Assembly (NCBI RefSeq): GCF_021325795.1
Contig: NZ_JAHPZX010000001.1
Coordinates: forward strand, 124,001-188,000
Length of the DNA stretch: 64,000 nt
Source of the DNA: Bordetella sp. LUAb4
Lineage (GTDB): Bacteria; Pseudomonadota; Gammaproteobacteria; Burkholderiales; Burkholderiaceae_B
Reading direction: 5' to 3'
Shown in pieces: positions 44,291 to 51,967 of this stretch. The translations under genes and the position numbers were made by a program. The notes beneath the pieces are model-generated. The model was not told the DNA's origin, ran no database searches, and was given only the letters and a program-made list of their open reading frames with translations. The first letter of the stretch is position 1, and each line of letters opens with the position of its first letter.

Positions 44291-45115
44291 GTGATCAAGA
44301 TCCAACGATCCAGAACCACCGACAGGCTGCACGCCGGCTTCACCGGCGACGGACTGTTCGTGAAACTGACCGGCTTGGCACAAGCCCGATTGAGCAATCC
44401 AGACAAAATCGATTGGACGGGCATTCTGGGGGACTGGAAGAAGATAAAACCCGTCTTGTTGGCAGACAGCTTTGGCAAATGCGGATACTGTGAAGCCCCC
44501 ACTTCGGCAGTGGCGTACGGCGACGTGGAACACTTCCGACCAAAATCGGTGTATTGGTGGTTGGCGCTATGCGTCGACAACTACGTCTTCGCCTGCCAGA
44601 TCTGCAACCAGATGCATAAGAAAGACGAGTTTCCGATTTCCGGCAAGCGCTTGCCAGCGCCCAGGCTACCCAAAGTGCTCCCAAAGACCGACCGGGCGCT
44701 ACGTAAGCTCGTGGGCGCAATCAGCCCTGACCCCGCTACTGCGAACGAGGTCGAATTATTGACCGCTTGGTTGATAGAGGAGCCTGACCTCCTCCATCCC
44801 TATCTGGAGGACCCGGAACCATTGTTCGCGTGGAAGGCTATTGAGAGCAACCGTGAAGTAGAGCTGGTCGTGCCGGAGCGAGCCTCCCCTCGCTCACGGC
44901 GCGCGGTAGACGCGGCGATCAAGTACCTGGGTCTCAACCGCGAGACGTTGGCGCGGCAGCGTTACACCGTATACGCGTCATTGAAAAACAGCGTACGTAC
45001 CTGGAAAGCGGGCGACCCGCAAAGCCTCGAACATATTTACTACTTGTGCGAAAGCGAGCAACCCTTCGCAGGTATGTGCCGCTACTTTGCTCGCCTCGCC
45101 GGCGCTGCAATCTGA
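44291..45115 (+). CDS. HNH endonuclease, PtuB-like (Septu anti-phage system)
   Basis: A 274-residue nuclease starting at a GTG. The HNH fold is at about 60-112: zinc cysteines Cys64/Cys67 (KCGYCE), the catalytic Glu-His in GDVEHFRPKS (His81), Asn97 (VDNYVFACQ), and the second zinc pair Cys102/Cys105 in ACQICN, followed by His109. PtuB proteins of Septu and of Septu-bearing retrons have this pattern. It should cut DNA or RNA when the upstream ATPase is triggered (family knowledge; target inferred). No reverse transcriptase or ncRNA of a retron is seen next to it. Confidence 0.8.
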   Translation: MIKIQRSRTTDRLHAGFTGDGLFVKLTGLAQARLSNPDKIDWTGILGDWKKIKPVLLADSFGKCGYCEAPTSAVAYGDVEHFRPKSVYWWLALCVDNYVFACQICNQMHKKDEFPISGKRLPAPRLPKVLPKTDRALRKLVGAISPDPATANEVELLTAWLIEEPDLLHPYLEDPEPLFAWKAIESNREVELVVPERASPRSRRAVDAAIKYLGLNRETLARQRYTVYASLKNSVRTWKAGDPQSLEHIYYLCESEQPFAGMCRYFARLAGAAI

Positions 45116-45167
45116 ACCATGACTCGCAGGTGGGCACTGTGCAGTAACGCGCGTGTGCCATACGTTT

Positions 45168-45192
45168 GAAGAAGGGGCCGAAGCCCCTCTTG
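45168..45192. terminator. Bulged hairpin between convergent genes
   Basis: AGGGGC-CGAA-GCCCCT, with the stem extended by three more pairs across one bulged base. It lies between the HNH gene and the DUF892 gene. No strong T-run on either side. Confidence 0.5.
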
Positions 45193-45211
45193 GTCTCATT
45201 GTTTACTCTGA

Positions 45212-45712
45212 TCACTTGCTGGCTGCTTTTGCCGCCACATTGATGTCAGCCTGCGCGAACTTCGTCAGTTTCTCATCCGTCGCCTTCTCTTCCAGCAGGG
45301 TGTCGTGGAGAAGCTTCGCCGCGGTCTTCAGGCCCAGGTGCTTTGCGAGCGCGCATAGCGTGCCGTAGGTGGCGATCTCGTAATGCTCCACCTTCTGCGC
45401 GGCGGCGATCAGGCCCGCGTCTCGGACCGGACCCTTTTCGAACTCCTCGATAACTTCGCCGCCCTCTTCGACCAAGCCCTCCATGGCCGCGCACTTTATG
45501 CGCTTCAGTTTCAATCCCTCCGCTTCCACGACTTGATCGATACGTTCGATCTGACCATTCGTTTCTTCCAGGTGGGTCTGGAAAGCGGCGGCCAATTCCG
45601 GATTGGTGGCGCCCCTCGCCATTTTCGGCAACGCCTTCGTCAACTGCTTCTCCGCGCTATACACGTCGGACAGTGCATGAATGAACAAGTCTTCCAAAGT
45701 CTTTGCAGGCAT
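45212..45712 (-). CDS. yciF: DUF892 ferritin-like stress protein (YciF/YciE family)
   Basis: A 166-residue four-helix ferritin-like protein. Family segments are TLEDLFIHALSDVYSAEKQL, LEETNGQIERIDQV, IAAAQKVEHYEIATYGTL and LLEEKATDEKLT, with the Glu and His positions expected to bind a di-iron centre. YciE/YciF proteins are induced in general stress. The start at 45712 has GGGAG at good spacing; the longer frame from 45763 lacks similarity. It is divergent from the zinc dehydrogenase at 45962. Confidence 0.93.
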   Translation of the reverse strand: MPAKTLEDLFIHALSDVYSAEKQLTKALPKMARGATNPELAAAFQTHLEETNGQIERIDQVVEAEGLKLKRIKCAAMEGLVEEGGEVIEEFEKGPVRDAGLIAAAQKVEHYEIATYGTLCALAKHLGLKTAAKLLHDTLLEEKATDEKLTKFAQADINVAAKAASK

Positions 45713-45840
45713 TTTGAATCTCCCGTAGTTGAAGCGCTCGACTGCGCTGACGTTCAAGCGCAATACATATGCCCGCGAGCTGCAGCTGGGCAGCGGTATT
45801 CAACGGAAGAGTAATAGCGCAGAGCAGCGATCCAGTCATT

Positions 45841-45878
45841 GCTCACTGCAATCGAAACGCATGCTCACTGCAATCGAA
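45841..45878. repeat. Two 16-bp direct repeats with 22-bp period in the divergent promoter region
   Basis: GCTCACTGCAATCGAA occurs at 45841-45856 and again at 45863-45878. The 22-bp period is two helical turns, which would put both copies on one face of the DNA. They lie between the DUF892 gene and the zinc dehydrogenase, and could be a regulator's binding sites. Confidence 0.7.
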
Positions 45879-45961
45879 TTCAGCTGATGCGGGGCACGGC
45901 GATTGCCTCGATTCGCCCCGCGTGCGCCACCTACTCAGGCGCGGATGAAAAGGACGACCCC

Positions 45962-47131
45962 ATGAAAGCATTACGATGGCACGGCAAGAAAGATATCCGT
46001 TGCGATAACGTCGAAGACCCTGGTATCGAAGAACCCCGCGACGCAATCCTGCGGGTGTCGGCCTGCGCTATCTGCGGCTCGGACCTCCACCTGTTTGACG
46101 GCTTCATGCCAGGGATGAAGCACGGCGACATCATGGGCCATGAGTTCATGGGGGAAGTGGTCGAAACCGGCACGGCGGTGAAGACGCTGCGAAAAGGAGA
46201 TCGCGTCGTCGTCCCGTTCACCATCACCTGCGGCGAATGCGAGCAGTGCCGCGCCGGCAATTTCTCCGTGTGCGAACGTACCAATCGCAATGCCAAGGAA
46301 GCAGCCAAGGTCTTCGGCCACACTACCGCCGGACTTTTTGGCTACAGCCATCTGACCGGCGGCTATGCCGGGGGCCAAGCCGAATATGTCCGCATACCCT
46401 ACGCCGATACGACGCACGTCAAAGTGCCGGACGAGCTCAGCGATGAGCAGGTTCTATTCCTTGGCGACATTTTCCCGACGGGATGGCAGGCAGCAGTGCA
46501 GTGCGATATCCAGCCCACCGATACGGTGGCGATCTGGGGCGCGGGCCCGGTCGGGCAGATGACCATACGCAGCGCGCTGATACTGGGCGCACGCCAAGTC
46601 GTGGTCATTGACCGCGTGCCAGAACGGCTTGCCATGGCGCGGGCTGCTGGCGCCATTACCATCAACTTCGACGAGGAAAGCGTGGTGGACCGCCTGGGTG
46701 ACCTGACGCAGGGCAAAGGTCCTGAGAAGTGCATCGACGCCGTCGGCATGGAGTCGCACGCCAGCCGCTCGGTGGATTCGATGATAGACCGCGCCAAGCA
46801 GGCCGTCATGCTGGAAAGCGATCGCCCCCATGTGCTGCGTGAAATGATCTATGTCTGCCGTCCGGCTGGCACCCTGTCCGTGCCCGGCGTTTATGGCGGA
46901 TTCATCGACAAGATTCCTTTCGGCGCCGCCATGAACAAAGGGCTGACGTGGCGCATGGGCCAGACCCACGTCCGCCGCTGGACAGACGATCTGCTCAAGC
47001 GTATTTCCGACGGACAGATCGATCCTTCCTTCGTGATCACCCACCGCGCCAAGCTGGAAGATGGGCCGGATCTGTATAAGACATTCCGCGACAAGGACGA
47101 CGGCTGCATCAAAGTGGTACTGACGCCGTAA
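45962..47131 (+). CDS. Zinc-dependent alcohol dehydrogenase, formaldehyde-dehydrogenase-like
   Basis: A 389-residue medium-chain dehydrogenase of the glutathione-independent formaldehyde-dehydrogenase-like group. The catalytic zinc region is [20 protein letters not shown] with GHEFMGEV. The structural-zinc lobe is [19 protein letters not shown]. The NAD turn is [20 protein letters not shown]. The family's extra insert is present ([20 protein letters not shown]). The start at 45962 directly begins the fold. Such genes are common in bacterial stress regulons; the natural substrate is unknown. Confidence 0.92.
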   Translation: MKALRWHGKKDIRCDNVEDPGIEEPRDAILRVSACAICGSDLHLFDGFMPGMKHGDIMGHEFMGEVVETGTAVKTLRKGDRVVVPFTITCGECEQCRAGNFSVCERTNRNAKEAAKVFGHTTAGLFGYSHLTGGYAGGQAEYVRIPYADTTHVKVPDELSDEQVLFLGDIFPTGWQAAVQCDIQPTDTVAIWGAGPVGQMTIRSALILGARQVVVIDRVPERLAMARAAGAITINFDEESVVDRLGDLTQGKGPEKCIDAVGMESHASRSVDSMIDRAKQAVMLESDRPHVLREMIYVCRPAGTLSVPGVYGGFIDKIPFGAAMNKGLTWRMGQTHVRRWTDDLLKRISDGQIDPSFVITHRAKLEDGPDLYKTFRDKDDGCIKVVLTP

Positions 47132-47150
47132 CTGATCAGCGTCTCACAGA

Positions 47151-47180
47151 ACCGAGGGACCTCGATAGAGGCCCCTCGGT
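47151..47180 (+). terminator. Long hairpin after the zinc dehydrogenase
   Basis: ACCGAGGG pairs with CCCTCGGT; one mismatch later CCTC pairs with GAGG around a GATA loop. It begins 20 bases after the stop. The following sequence (CATTGTTG) is only weakly T-rich. Confidence 0.6.
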
Positions 47181-47261
47181 CATTGTTGAAGGTGACTTGC
47201 CTGGATGCCACGCGTGCGGCTCACCAGGCCACGGCTCCCGTCGTCGCGGCTCGGCGCGCAG

Positions 47262-47537
47262 TCACTCGCTCTCACCAAGACGATCTGTCGACTTTCGTTG
47301 CACGGCCTCCTGTGGCGTCAACTCAGCCTGTTTCTGTTGAGCGGGATCACGTCCGTACTCATCCTTGTCAGGCTGCGTCTTGTCGCCACCACCGGGATAC
47401 CCGGAGTTCGTGTACTTATCCGGATTGGAATCGCGGGGCGGTTCGGTCTCCACGGGCTGGGCGCTACGGTCCGCGTTCTTGTCGTCGACGTGTGCCATGC
47501 CGGCCTTGGCCATGTCGTTCGCTATATTCTTGGACAT
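47262..47537 (-). CDS. Small hydrophilic, probably disordered protein (91 residues)
   Basis: No family is recognised. The protein is rich in Asp, Lys, Gln and Pro with no hydrophobic core (PPRDSNPDKYTNSGYPGGGD, DKDEYGRDPAQQ), so it is probably intrinsically disordered. A good AGGAGA site supports the start at 47537. It lies within a stress-gene block, in which small hydrophilic proteins are frequent; a protective role is inference only. Confidence 0.7.
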   Translation of the reverse strand: MSKNIANDMAKAGMAHVDDKNADRSAQPVETEPPRDSNPDKYTNSGYPGGGDKTQPDKDEYGRDPAQQKQAELTPQEAVQRKSTDRLGESE

Positions 47538-47654
47538 ATCGTTCTCCTGGTTCGATTACGCCCCACTCGCACGCCTCATACCCGGCTCGCTTCTCACGGC
47601 TGGCCAAGGCACAGCACTTGCGAATCGCCGCGCAAACTTCCGACGGAGCCGGCC

Positions 47655-48536
47655 ATGCACCTCAGACGCTTTTACGATATGGCGAAAAAGGCGGTCAATG
47701 CGTGGCTGGATGATTACGCCCCCAGCATGGGAGCGGCCATCGCGTTCTATACGGTTTTTTCCCTGGCCCCCTTGGTCATCATCGTGATCGCCGTGGCGGG
47801 TTTCTTCTGGGGGCGGGAGGCCGTTCAGGGCCAACTATTCGAGCAGATCACCGCCATGGTCGGGGCGGATGGTGCGAAGGCCGTCGAGAGCGTGGTCCAG
47901 GGGGCTCAAGCGCCTACGCAGGGAATCATCGCCACCGCGATAAGCATCGTGGTACTGCTGGTCGGGTCGACGACCGTGTTCGCGGAGCTGCAGAGTGCGC
48001 TCGACCGCATTTGGGAAGTCCCCGCTGCCGAGAAAGCGTCTGGCATCTGGAACACCGTTCGTGCACGCCTCTTGTCGTTTGGCCTTGTACTGGCGCTGGC
48101 GTTTCTGCTGATCGTGTCATTGATCATCAGCGCCATGCTCAGCGCGATGGGAAGTTGGGCCGCCAGCCTGCTGCCTGCTTGGGAATTCCTGCTGCAGGCC
48201 ATCAATATCGTGGTCGGCCTGGGCTTCACTACCGTGCTGTTCGCCATGATCTACCGTTTCATGCCCAGGGCGTCTGTTGCATGGCGCGACGTATGGACCG
48301 GCGCGATCGTCACCGCCGTCCTGTTCGAAATCGGCAAATTCCTTATCGGGCTGTACGTCGGCAAAGCTTCCGTCGCTTCATCGTACGCCGCGGCGGGCTC
48401 CCTGGTCGTCGTGCTCATCTGGGTGTACTACGCCGCGCAGGTGTTTCTTCTGGGCGCCGAATTCACCTGGGTGTACGCCAACGAACATGGGTCGCGCCGC
48501 AACGTGACGAAGGGAACGCCGAAGGCGGAGACATAA
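47655..48536 (+). CDS. YihY/BrkB family inner-membrane protein
   Basis: A 293-residue membrane protein with about six helices. The family start is WLDDYAPSMGAAIAFYTVFS, followed by LAPLVIIVIAVAGFFWG, later FMPRASVAWRDVWTGAIVTA and GSLVVVLIWVYYAAQVFLLG with AEFTWVYA. The family was once called RNase BN in error; its present function is unsettled. The start at 47655 has GGAG close upstream; the frame is open to 47205, but that part is not family-like. Confidence 0.93.
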   Translation: MHLRRFYDMAKKAVNAWLDDYAPSMGAAIAFYTVFSLAPLVIIVIAVAGFFWGREAVQGQLFEQITAMVGADGAKAVESVVQGAQAPTQGIIATAISIVVLLVGSTTVFAELQSALDRIWEVPAAEKASGIWNTVRARLLSFGLVLALAFLLIVSLIISAMLSAMGSWAASLLPAWEFLLQAINIVVGLGFTTVLFAMIYRFMPRASVAWRDVWTGAIVTAVLFEIGKFLIGLYVGKASVASSYAAAGSLVVVLIWVYYAAQVFLLGAEFTWVYANEHGSRRNVTKGTPKAET

Positions 48537-48541
48537 AAAAT

Positions 48542-48565
48542 GGCAGGGGCCGCCTGGCCCCTGCC
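48542..48565 (-). terminator. Terminator between YihY and DUF4142 genes
   Basis: A perfect ten-pair stem (GGCAGGGGCC / GGCCCCTGCC) with a four-base loop. On the minus strand it is followed by an A-T-rich run including TTTTTT, so it ends the DUF4142 transcript and may also stop the YihY transcript. Confidence 0.85.
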
Positions 48566-48628
48566 GCTACTCAACCCCCTGCCACTGCCCGTGCGAATAT
48601 CCGAACAGGCAATAGAAAGCGCACAGGG

Positions 48629-49174
48629 TTACTTCTTGGTCACTTTCGCCTGCAAAGCCTTCGCCATTTCCAGATGCGACTGCAAGCTGGGCAGCGTCTT
48701 CTGTGCGAATGCCTTGATTTCCGGATCCTTGGCGTCCTTGGCGGCCTTTTCAAACAGTTCGACGGTGCTTTCATGCGCGGCCACACCGATACGGCGGGCG
48801 TACATACTATCGAAGCTGTCATCGGTGACATCCAGCGCCTTCAGCTCTCCTTTTTGCATCAGGGAAGGCTCGGTGGGCGGCGTGTAGCCCTTGGACCTCG
48901 CCAAGGCAGCGAGTTCTTCACCCACGGCGGTGTGATCCTTGATCATCTGGGTGGCGAACGCCTTGACGTCCGCATTCTTCGACTTTTCCAGGGCCAGCTT
49001 GCTGCCTGCTATTTCGGTATTTCCCCCTTGGGCAGCGTCTTCCAGAAAGCTTTTATCGGCGCTGGCCAGATGGTTCGCGGTGGGCGAGCCCGACATGGTC
49101 TGGGCAGACGCAGCGAACGGGACTGACAAAGCACAAGAAACGGCCAATGCCAGGCCGGCGACGGGATAGCGCAT
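48629..49174 (-). CDS. DUF4142 exported protein
   Basis: A 181-residue periplasmic protein. The signal peptide (about 1-24) ends FAASAQ. The helical DUF4142 domain (ferritin-like fold) includes DKSFLEDAAQGGNTEIAGSK, FATQMIKDHTAVGEELAALA and RRIGVAAHESTVELFEKAAK. DUF4142 genes are common in stress-related clusters; the function is unknown. It has its own strong terminator downstream. Confidence 0.92.
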   Translation of the reverse strand: MRYPVAGLALAVSCALSVPFAASAQTMSGSPTANHLASADKSFLEDAAQGGNTEIAGSKLALEKSKNADVKAFATQMIKDHTAVGEELAALARSKGYTPPTEPSLMQKGELKALDVTDDSFDSMYARRIGVAAHESTVELFEKAAKDAKDPEIKAFAQKTLPSLQSHLEMAKALQAKVTKK

Positions 49175-49411
49175 AGTGGACTCCTTATCTCAGTGGCGTA
49201 AAGCTGGCATGTTGCAAGCGGCATGCCGCGCCAGCTTTCTCGCGCATCGAATATGAACCGGTGGCGCTCATCCATGAGCACTCGGCGATGAGAAGATTCC
49301 GCACTGCCTTTGCGCGTCAATGAGCGCCTGGCGATGACCCGCTAAGGGGCTAGCGGCATGCTCCCAACCTTTGCGGCCGAGCCGCCACGGCAACCACGGC
49401 AAAGCCGCTTT

Positions 49412-49894
49412 TTATCTTTTTCGATTCTCGTTGGTCTTGTACAGAAAAAACGCAAGTGCGAGGATCACTATTGCGACCGCCACGCCGAAGCTCAAGATGT
49501 CATGGCCACCTTCCCAGGAGACTGCCTTCTGGAGAAAAAGCACTGACAGGACCGCAATCACCACACTAATCAGGTTTCCCTTCAGATCTTCAAGATTCTT
49601 GATCTCCAGCCATTTGGGAAGAATCAATCTGTCATCCACGAACAAGGAATACAGTCCGATGCTGATGATGTAAACCGCGATGGCGATAAGATAAACGTCG
49701 ACCGCATCGATGATTCCCACCGCGATTATTTTTGCCGATGTTTGTGTGATTCCATCCCCGGAAAGCACGATGTTCCCGACGCTAAAAAACAAATCGATCG
49801 TCTTGAAGATGATGAGCGCAATGGATCCCAAGTATGTAGCGATCACAGGGATGACCATTACGTAGCGACCTGCTGTAAGGATTCTATGTAACAT
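49412..49894 (-). CDS. YqhA family (UPF0114) membrane protein
   Basis: A 160-residue inner-membrane protein with three to four helices (YVMVIPVIATYLGSIALIIF, IIDAVDVYLIAIAVYIISIG, LISVVIAVLSVLFLQKAVSW). The DLFFS and VDDRLILPKWLEI segments are typical of YqhA. The gene is noticeably more AT-rich than its neighbours. I start at 49894 (MLHRILTAGRY); the frame extends upstream to 49936 without family likeness. The function is not known. Confidence 0.9.
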   Translation of the reverse strand: MLHRILTAGRYVMVIPVIATYLGSIALIIFKTIDLFFSVGNIVLSGDGITQTSAKIIAVGIIDAVDVYLIAIAVYIISIGLYSLFVDDRLILPKWLEIKNLEDLKGNLISVVIAVLSVLFLQKAVSWEGGHDILSFGVAVAIVILALAFFLYKTNENRKR

Positions 49895-50068
49895 GCGTCT
49901 CCCCGCTGGGAAATTCAGCGATGCACAAAAAGCCATCGCTATAGAGAACCGGGCTGCTGCCGCGGATCATCTTACTCCTGCACGCGAAACGGCCGAACGC
50001 CAATGCCACTTGGCGCAGATATGCCTCGCCCGTTCGCTCAGGGCGAAGAAACCGAAACGCCAAAACCA

Positions 50069-50100
50069 AAGGCCCTACAGAAAAATCTCTGTAAGGCCTT
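50069..50100 (-). terminator. Terminator downstream of tRNA-Pro
   Basis: AAGGCC-x-TACAGA pairs with TCTGTA-x-GGCCTT (one wobble) and is followed on the minus strand by TTTGGTTTTGG. It begins nine bases after the end of the tRNA. Confidence 0.8.
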
Positions 50101-50108
50101 GATTTAAT

Positions 50109-50185
50109 TGGTCGGGGCGGCGGGATTCGAACTCGCGACCCTCTGCTCCCAAAGCAGATGCGCTACCAGGCTGCGCTACGCCCCG
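50109..50185 (-). tRNA. proM: tRNA-Pro (anticodon UGG)
   Basis: A complete 77-base cloverleaf on the minus strand. The acceptor stem is CGGGGCG/CGCCCCG, with A as the discriminator and an encoded CCA. The anticodon stem TCTGC/GCAGA holds the loop TTTGGGA with anticodon TGG. The T-arm contains GTTCGAATCC. A terminator hairpin follows. Confidence 0.97.
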
Positions 50186-50252
50186 AAGGTTGGCAAATAT
50201 ACCAGAACCCGGCCGTCTACGTTATCCACAGGCTGAAGGAAATTTCCGAAGA

Positions 50253-50867
50253 TCAGGGTGCCTTCACCTGCCCCTGCGCCATGGACCTGGTTTCAACCAC
50301 CTGCTGGAACACCGGCGTGATCTGATTCATATCATCATGCATGATGTCCATGAACACATAGACCTCCCCACCCGGCACGGCCTTTTTCGCCAGCAGCGCG
50401 TAGTAATTGCCGCCGATCACGGCATCGCCTTCCCCGACGATACGCACTTTGCCGCTATTGAGCACATAGGGCTGGAAGCCTTCCCCGCACTGCTTGTCGT
50501 TCTTGCAGGTGAATAGCGTTTCGAACCCGCCCTCTTTCAAGGCGGCCTCGTAGTTGCGATAAACCTCCAACGCCGATTTGATGCCATCGATGAAATAGCC
50601 GATGCGCGTGACCTTCCCTTCAAGCGCCAGGACCTGCGCTTTGTCCTCATCCTCGATGGCCTGGTTGGGCATCTGCGCCTCGTCGTAGTCCTGCTGACTG
50701 TAGGCATTAATGCGGGCGCCAACAAAGCGCGTTAACAGGGGATGGTCCCTCGCCCCCTTGATATCGTTCGCCCCCTGTGCAGCATGGCCCGCCTGCATCG
50801 CCACCACCATCAACGCGCCCAGCGCGGCCCGCCTCCACATCTTTATCCTCGTATCCATAGCGCCCAT
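50253..50867 (-). CDS. DUF4892-like exported protein without an OmpA domain
   Basis: A 204-residue protein with a signal peptide (about 1-33, ending HAAQG). The start of the mature part, ARDHPLLTRFVGARINAYSQ, followed by LEGKVTRIGYFIDG and YEAALKEGGFETLFTC, matches the DUF4892 domain. In many proteins that domain is fused to a C-terminal OmpA-type peptidoglycan-binding module; here it ends after the DUF4892 part. Two cysteines (FTCKNDKQCG) may form a disulfide. It stands alone between the tRNA and the IclR gene. Confidence 0.75.
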   Translation of the reverse strand: MGAMDTRIKMWRRAALGALMVVAMQAGHAAQGANDIKGARDHPLLTRFVGARINAYSQQDYDEAQMPNQAIEDEDKAQVLALEGKVTRIGYFIDGIKSALEVYRNYEAALKEGGFETLFTCKNDKQCGEGFQPYVLNSGKVRIVGEGDAVIGGNYYALLAKKAVPGGEVYVFMDIMHDDMNQITPVFQQVVETRSMAQGQVKAP

Positions 50868-50978
50868 CTCCCGGTCGATTGAGACTGCCCCGCCAGGCGA
50901 CAGCTCCGGCGAAGCTGCTGGCCATTATGCTGACGCAGCGCGCCTGCTCGGCCCCAGCGTGCCGAATTTGTCTCACCC

Positions 50979-51776
50979 TCAATCGATCAGCTTGCCGTTC
51001 CGTTCAACGCCGCCGGCCACCAGCTCGCTGCGCATGAGCGCCGCGATCTCTCGCTGCCGTTGCAGCGGCAACCGGTCATGCGGCGCGGTCACGCTCAATG
51101 ATGTGACGGGCAAGCGCGCGTTGCCTGCGATCGCGATGCCGACCGCCAGGACGCCCTGCAAGGCATAGTTGCCCACGACCGAATAACCGCGGGCACGGCA
51201 GTTCTCGATCAATTTCCTGATGGTGGAAACATGCAGGTTCCCCCACTCCAGATATTCGGCGGCATTGGCTTCGATCACGTCATCGATTTCACGTTGGCTC
51301 AGCGAGCCCAGCATCGCGATCCCGCCCGCGCCTACACCGAGTGGTGAACGGCCACCGATAGGCAAGGACAGTATTTGCACGGGGTGTGAGCCGATTTCGC
51401 GGTGCAGGCAGATCAGGTCGCGCTGATCGCGGCGAGAGAAGAAGACCGCGTTGCCGGTCTGGGCGGCAATCCTCTCCATGATGGGCTTCATGCGCTTGAT
51501 GTACATGGCCCATTCGCTGCCCGCGTCCACCTCGGGCGCGGTGGCCAGGAAGGCCTTGCCGGAACTGTCGCGCCTGACAAAGCCTTCGGTCTCCAATATA
51601 TCCAGCAAGCGGTATACGGTAGGCCGCGTCATGTCTATCGCCTTGGCAATTTCGGCGGGTCCCAATGGCCGCGGACTGCGCTGCAGGTGCAGCAGGACGC
51701 GCAAGCCGCGCCGCAGCGCGCCAGGACCGCCAGCCTCTTCGCTTTCTTTAGCCACTGCCCTGCCCCCCTTGTCCAT
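50979..51776 (-). CDS. IclR family transcriptional regulator
   Basis: A 265-residue regulator. The winged helix-turn-helix (about 12-75) has LRRGLRVLLHLQRSPRPLG and MTRPTVYRLLDILETEGFV. The IclR ligand domain follows, with IGGRSPLGVGAGGIAMLGSL and YSVVGNYALQGVLAVGIAI. It is divergent from the catabolic operon that begins at 51968 and very probably controls it. I start at 51776 (MDKGGRAVAK); the frame is open further upstream, but that overlaps the palindromes in the promoter region. Confidence 0.93.
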   Translation of the reverse strand: MDKGGRAVAKESEEAGGPGALRRGLRVLLHLQRSPRPLGPAEIAKAIDMTRPTVYRLLDILETEGFVRRDSSGKAFLATAPEVDAGSEWAMYIKRMKPIMERIAAQTGNAVFFSRRDQRDLICLHREIGSHPVQILSLPIGGRSPLGVGAGGIAMLGSLSQREIDDVIEANAAEYLEWGNLHVSTIRKLIENCRARGYSVVGNYALQGVLAVGIAIAGNARLPVTSLSVTAPHDRLPLQRQREIAALMRSELVAGGVERNGKLID

Positions 51777-51794
51777 ATGCCGGACATTGTAATT

Positions 51795-51809
51795 TTGCCC
51801 TCGGGGCAA
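51795..51809. promoter_or_regulatory. Palindrome TTGCCC-N3-GGGCAA in the IclR divergent region
   Basis: A perfect 6-3-6 palindrome, 19 bases upstream of the IclR start. Its position suits binding of the regulator to its own promoter. Confidence 0.4.
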
Positions 51810-51825
51810 TGCCAGGCGTCCCCAG

Positions 51826-51846
51826 GGTGTCCGGTATTCGGACACC
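51826..51846. promoter_or_regulatory. Palindrome GGTGTCCG-N5-CGGACACC, candidate IclR operator
   Basis: Eight-base perfect arms around GTATT, between the IclR gene and the catabolic operon. A half-site, GCCGGACA, lies at 51778-51786. This is the best candidate for the operator of the divergent regulator. Confidence 0.55.
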
Positions 51847-51967
51847 AACACTTCTCCAGGCGCGCCGCTCGTCGAACAATCTGCCGGCCGTCGCATCGTT
51901 GCGTCGCTTGCCAGAACGCACTGCATATAAACACCTCGCCCCGATCACGCGGGCGAGTCATGGAGAC

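Noticed and set aside
42794-45115. Retron with PtuA/PtuB effectors
   Set aside because: No reverse transcriptase gene and no msr/msd-like hairpin pair is present up- or downstream; the neighbours are a small hypothetical gene and a ferritin-like gene.
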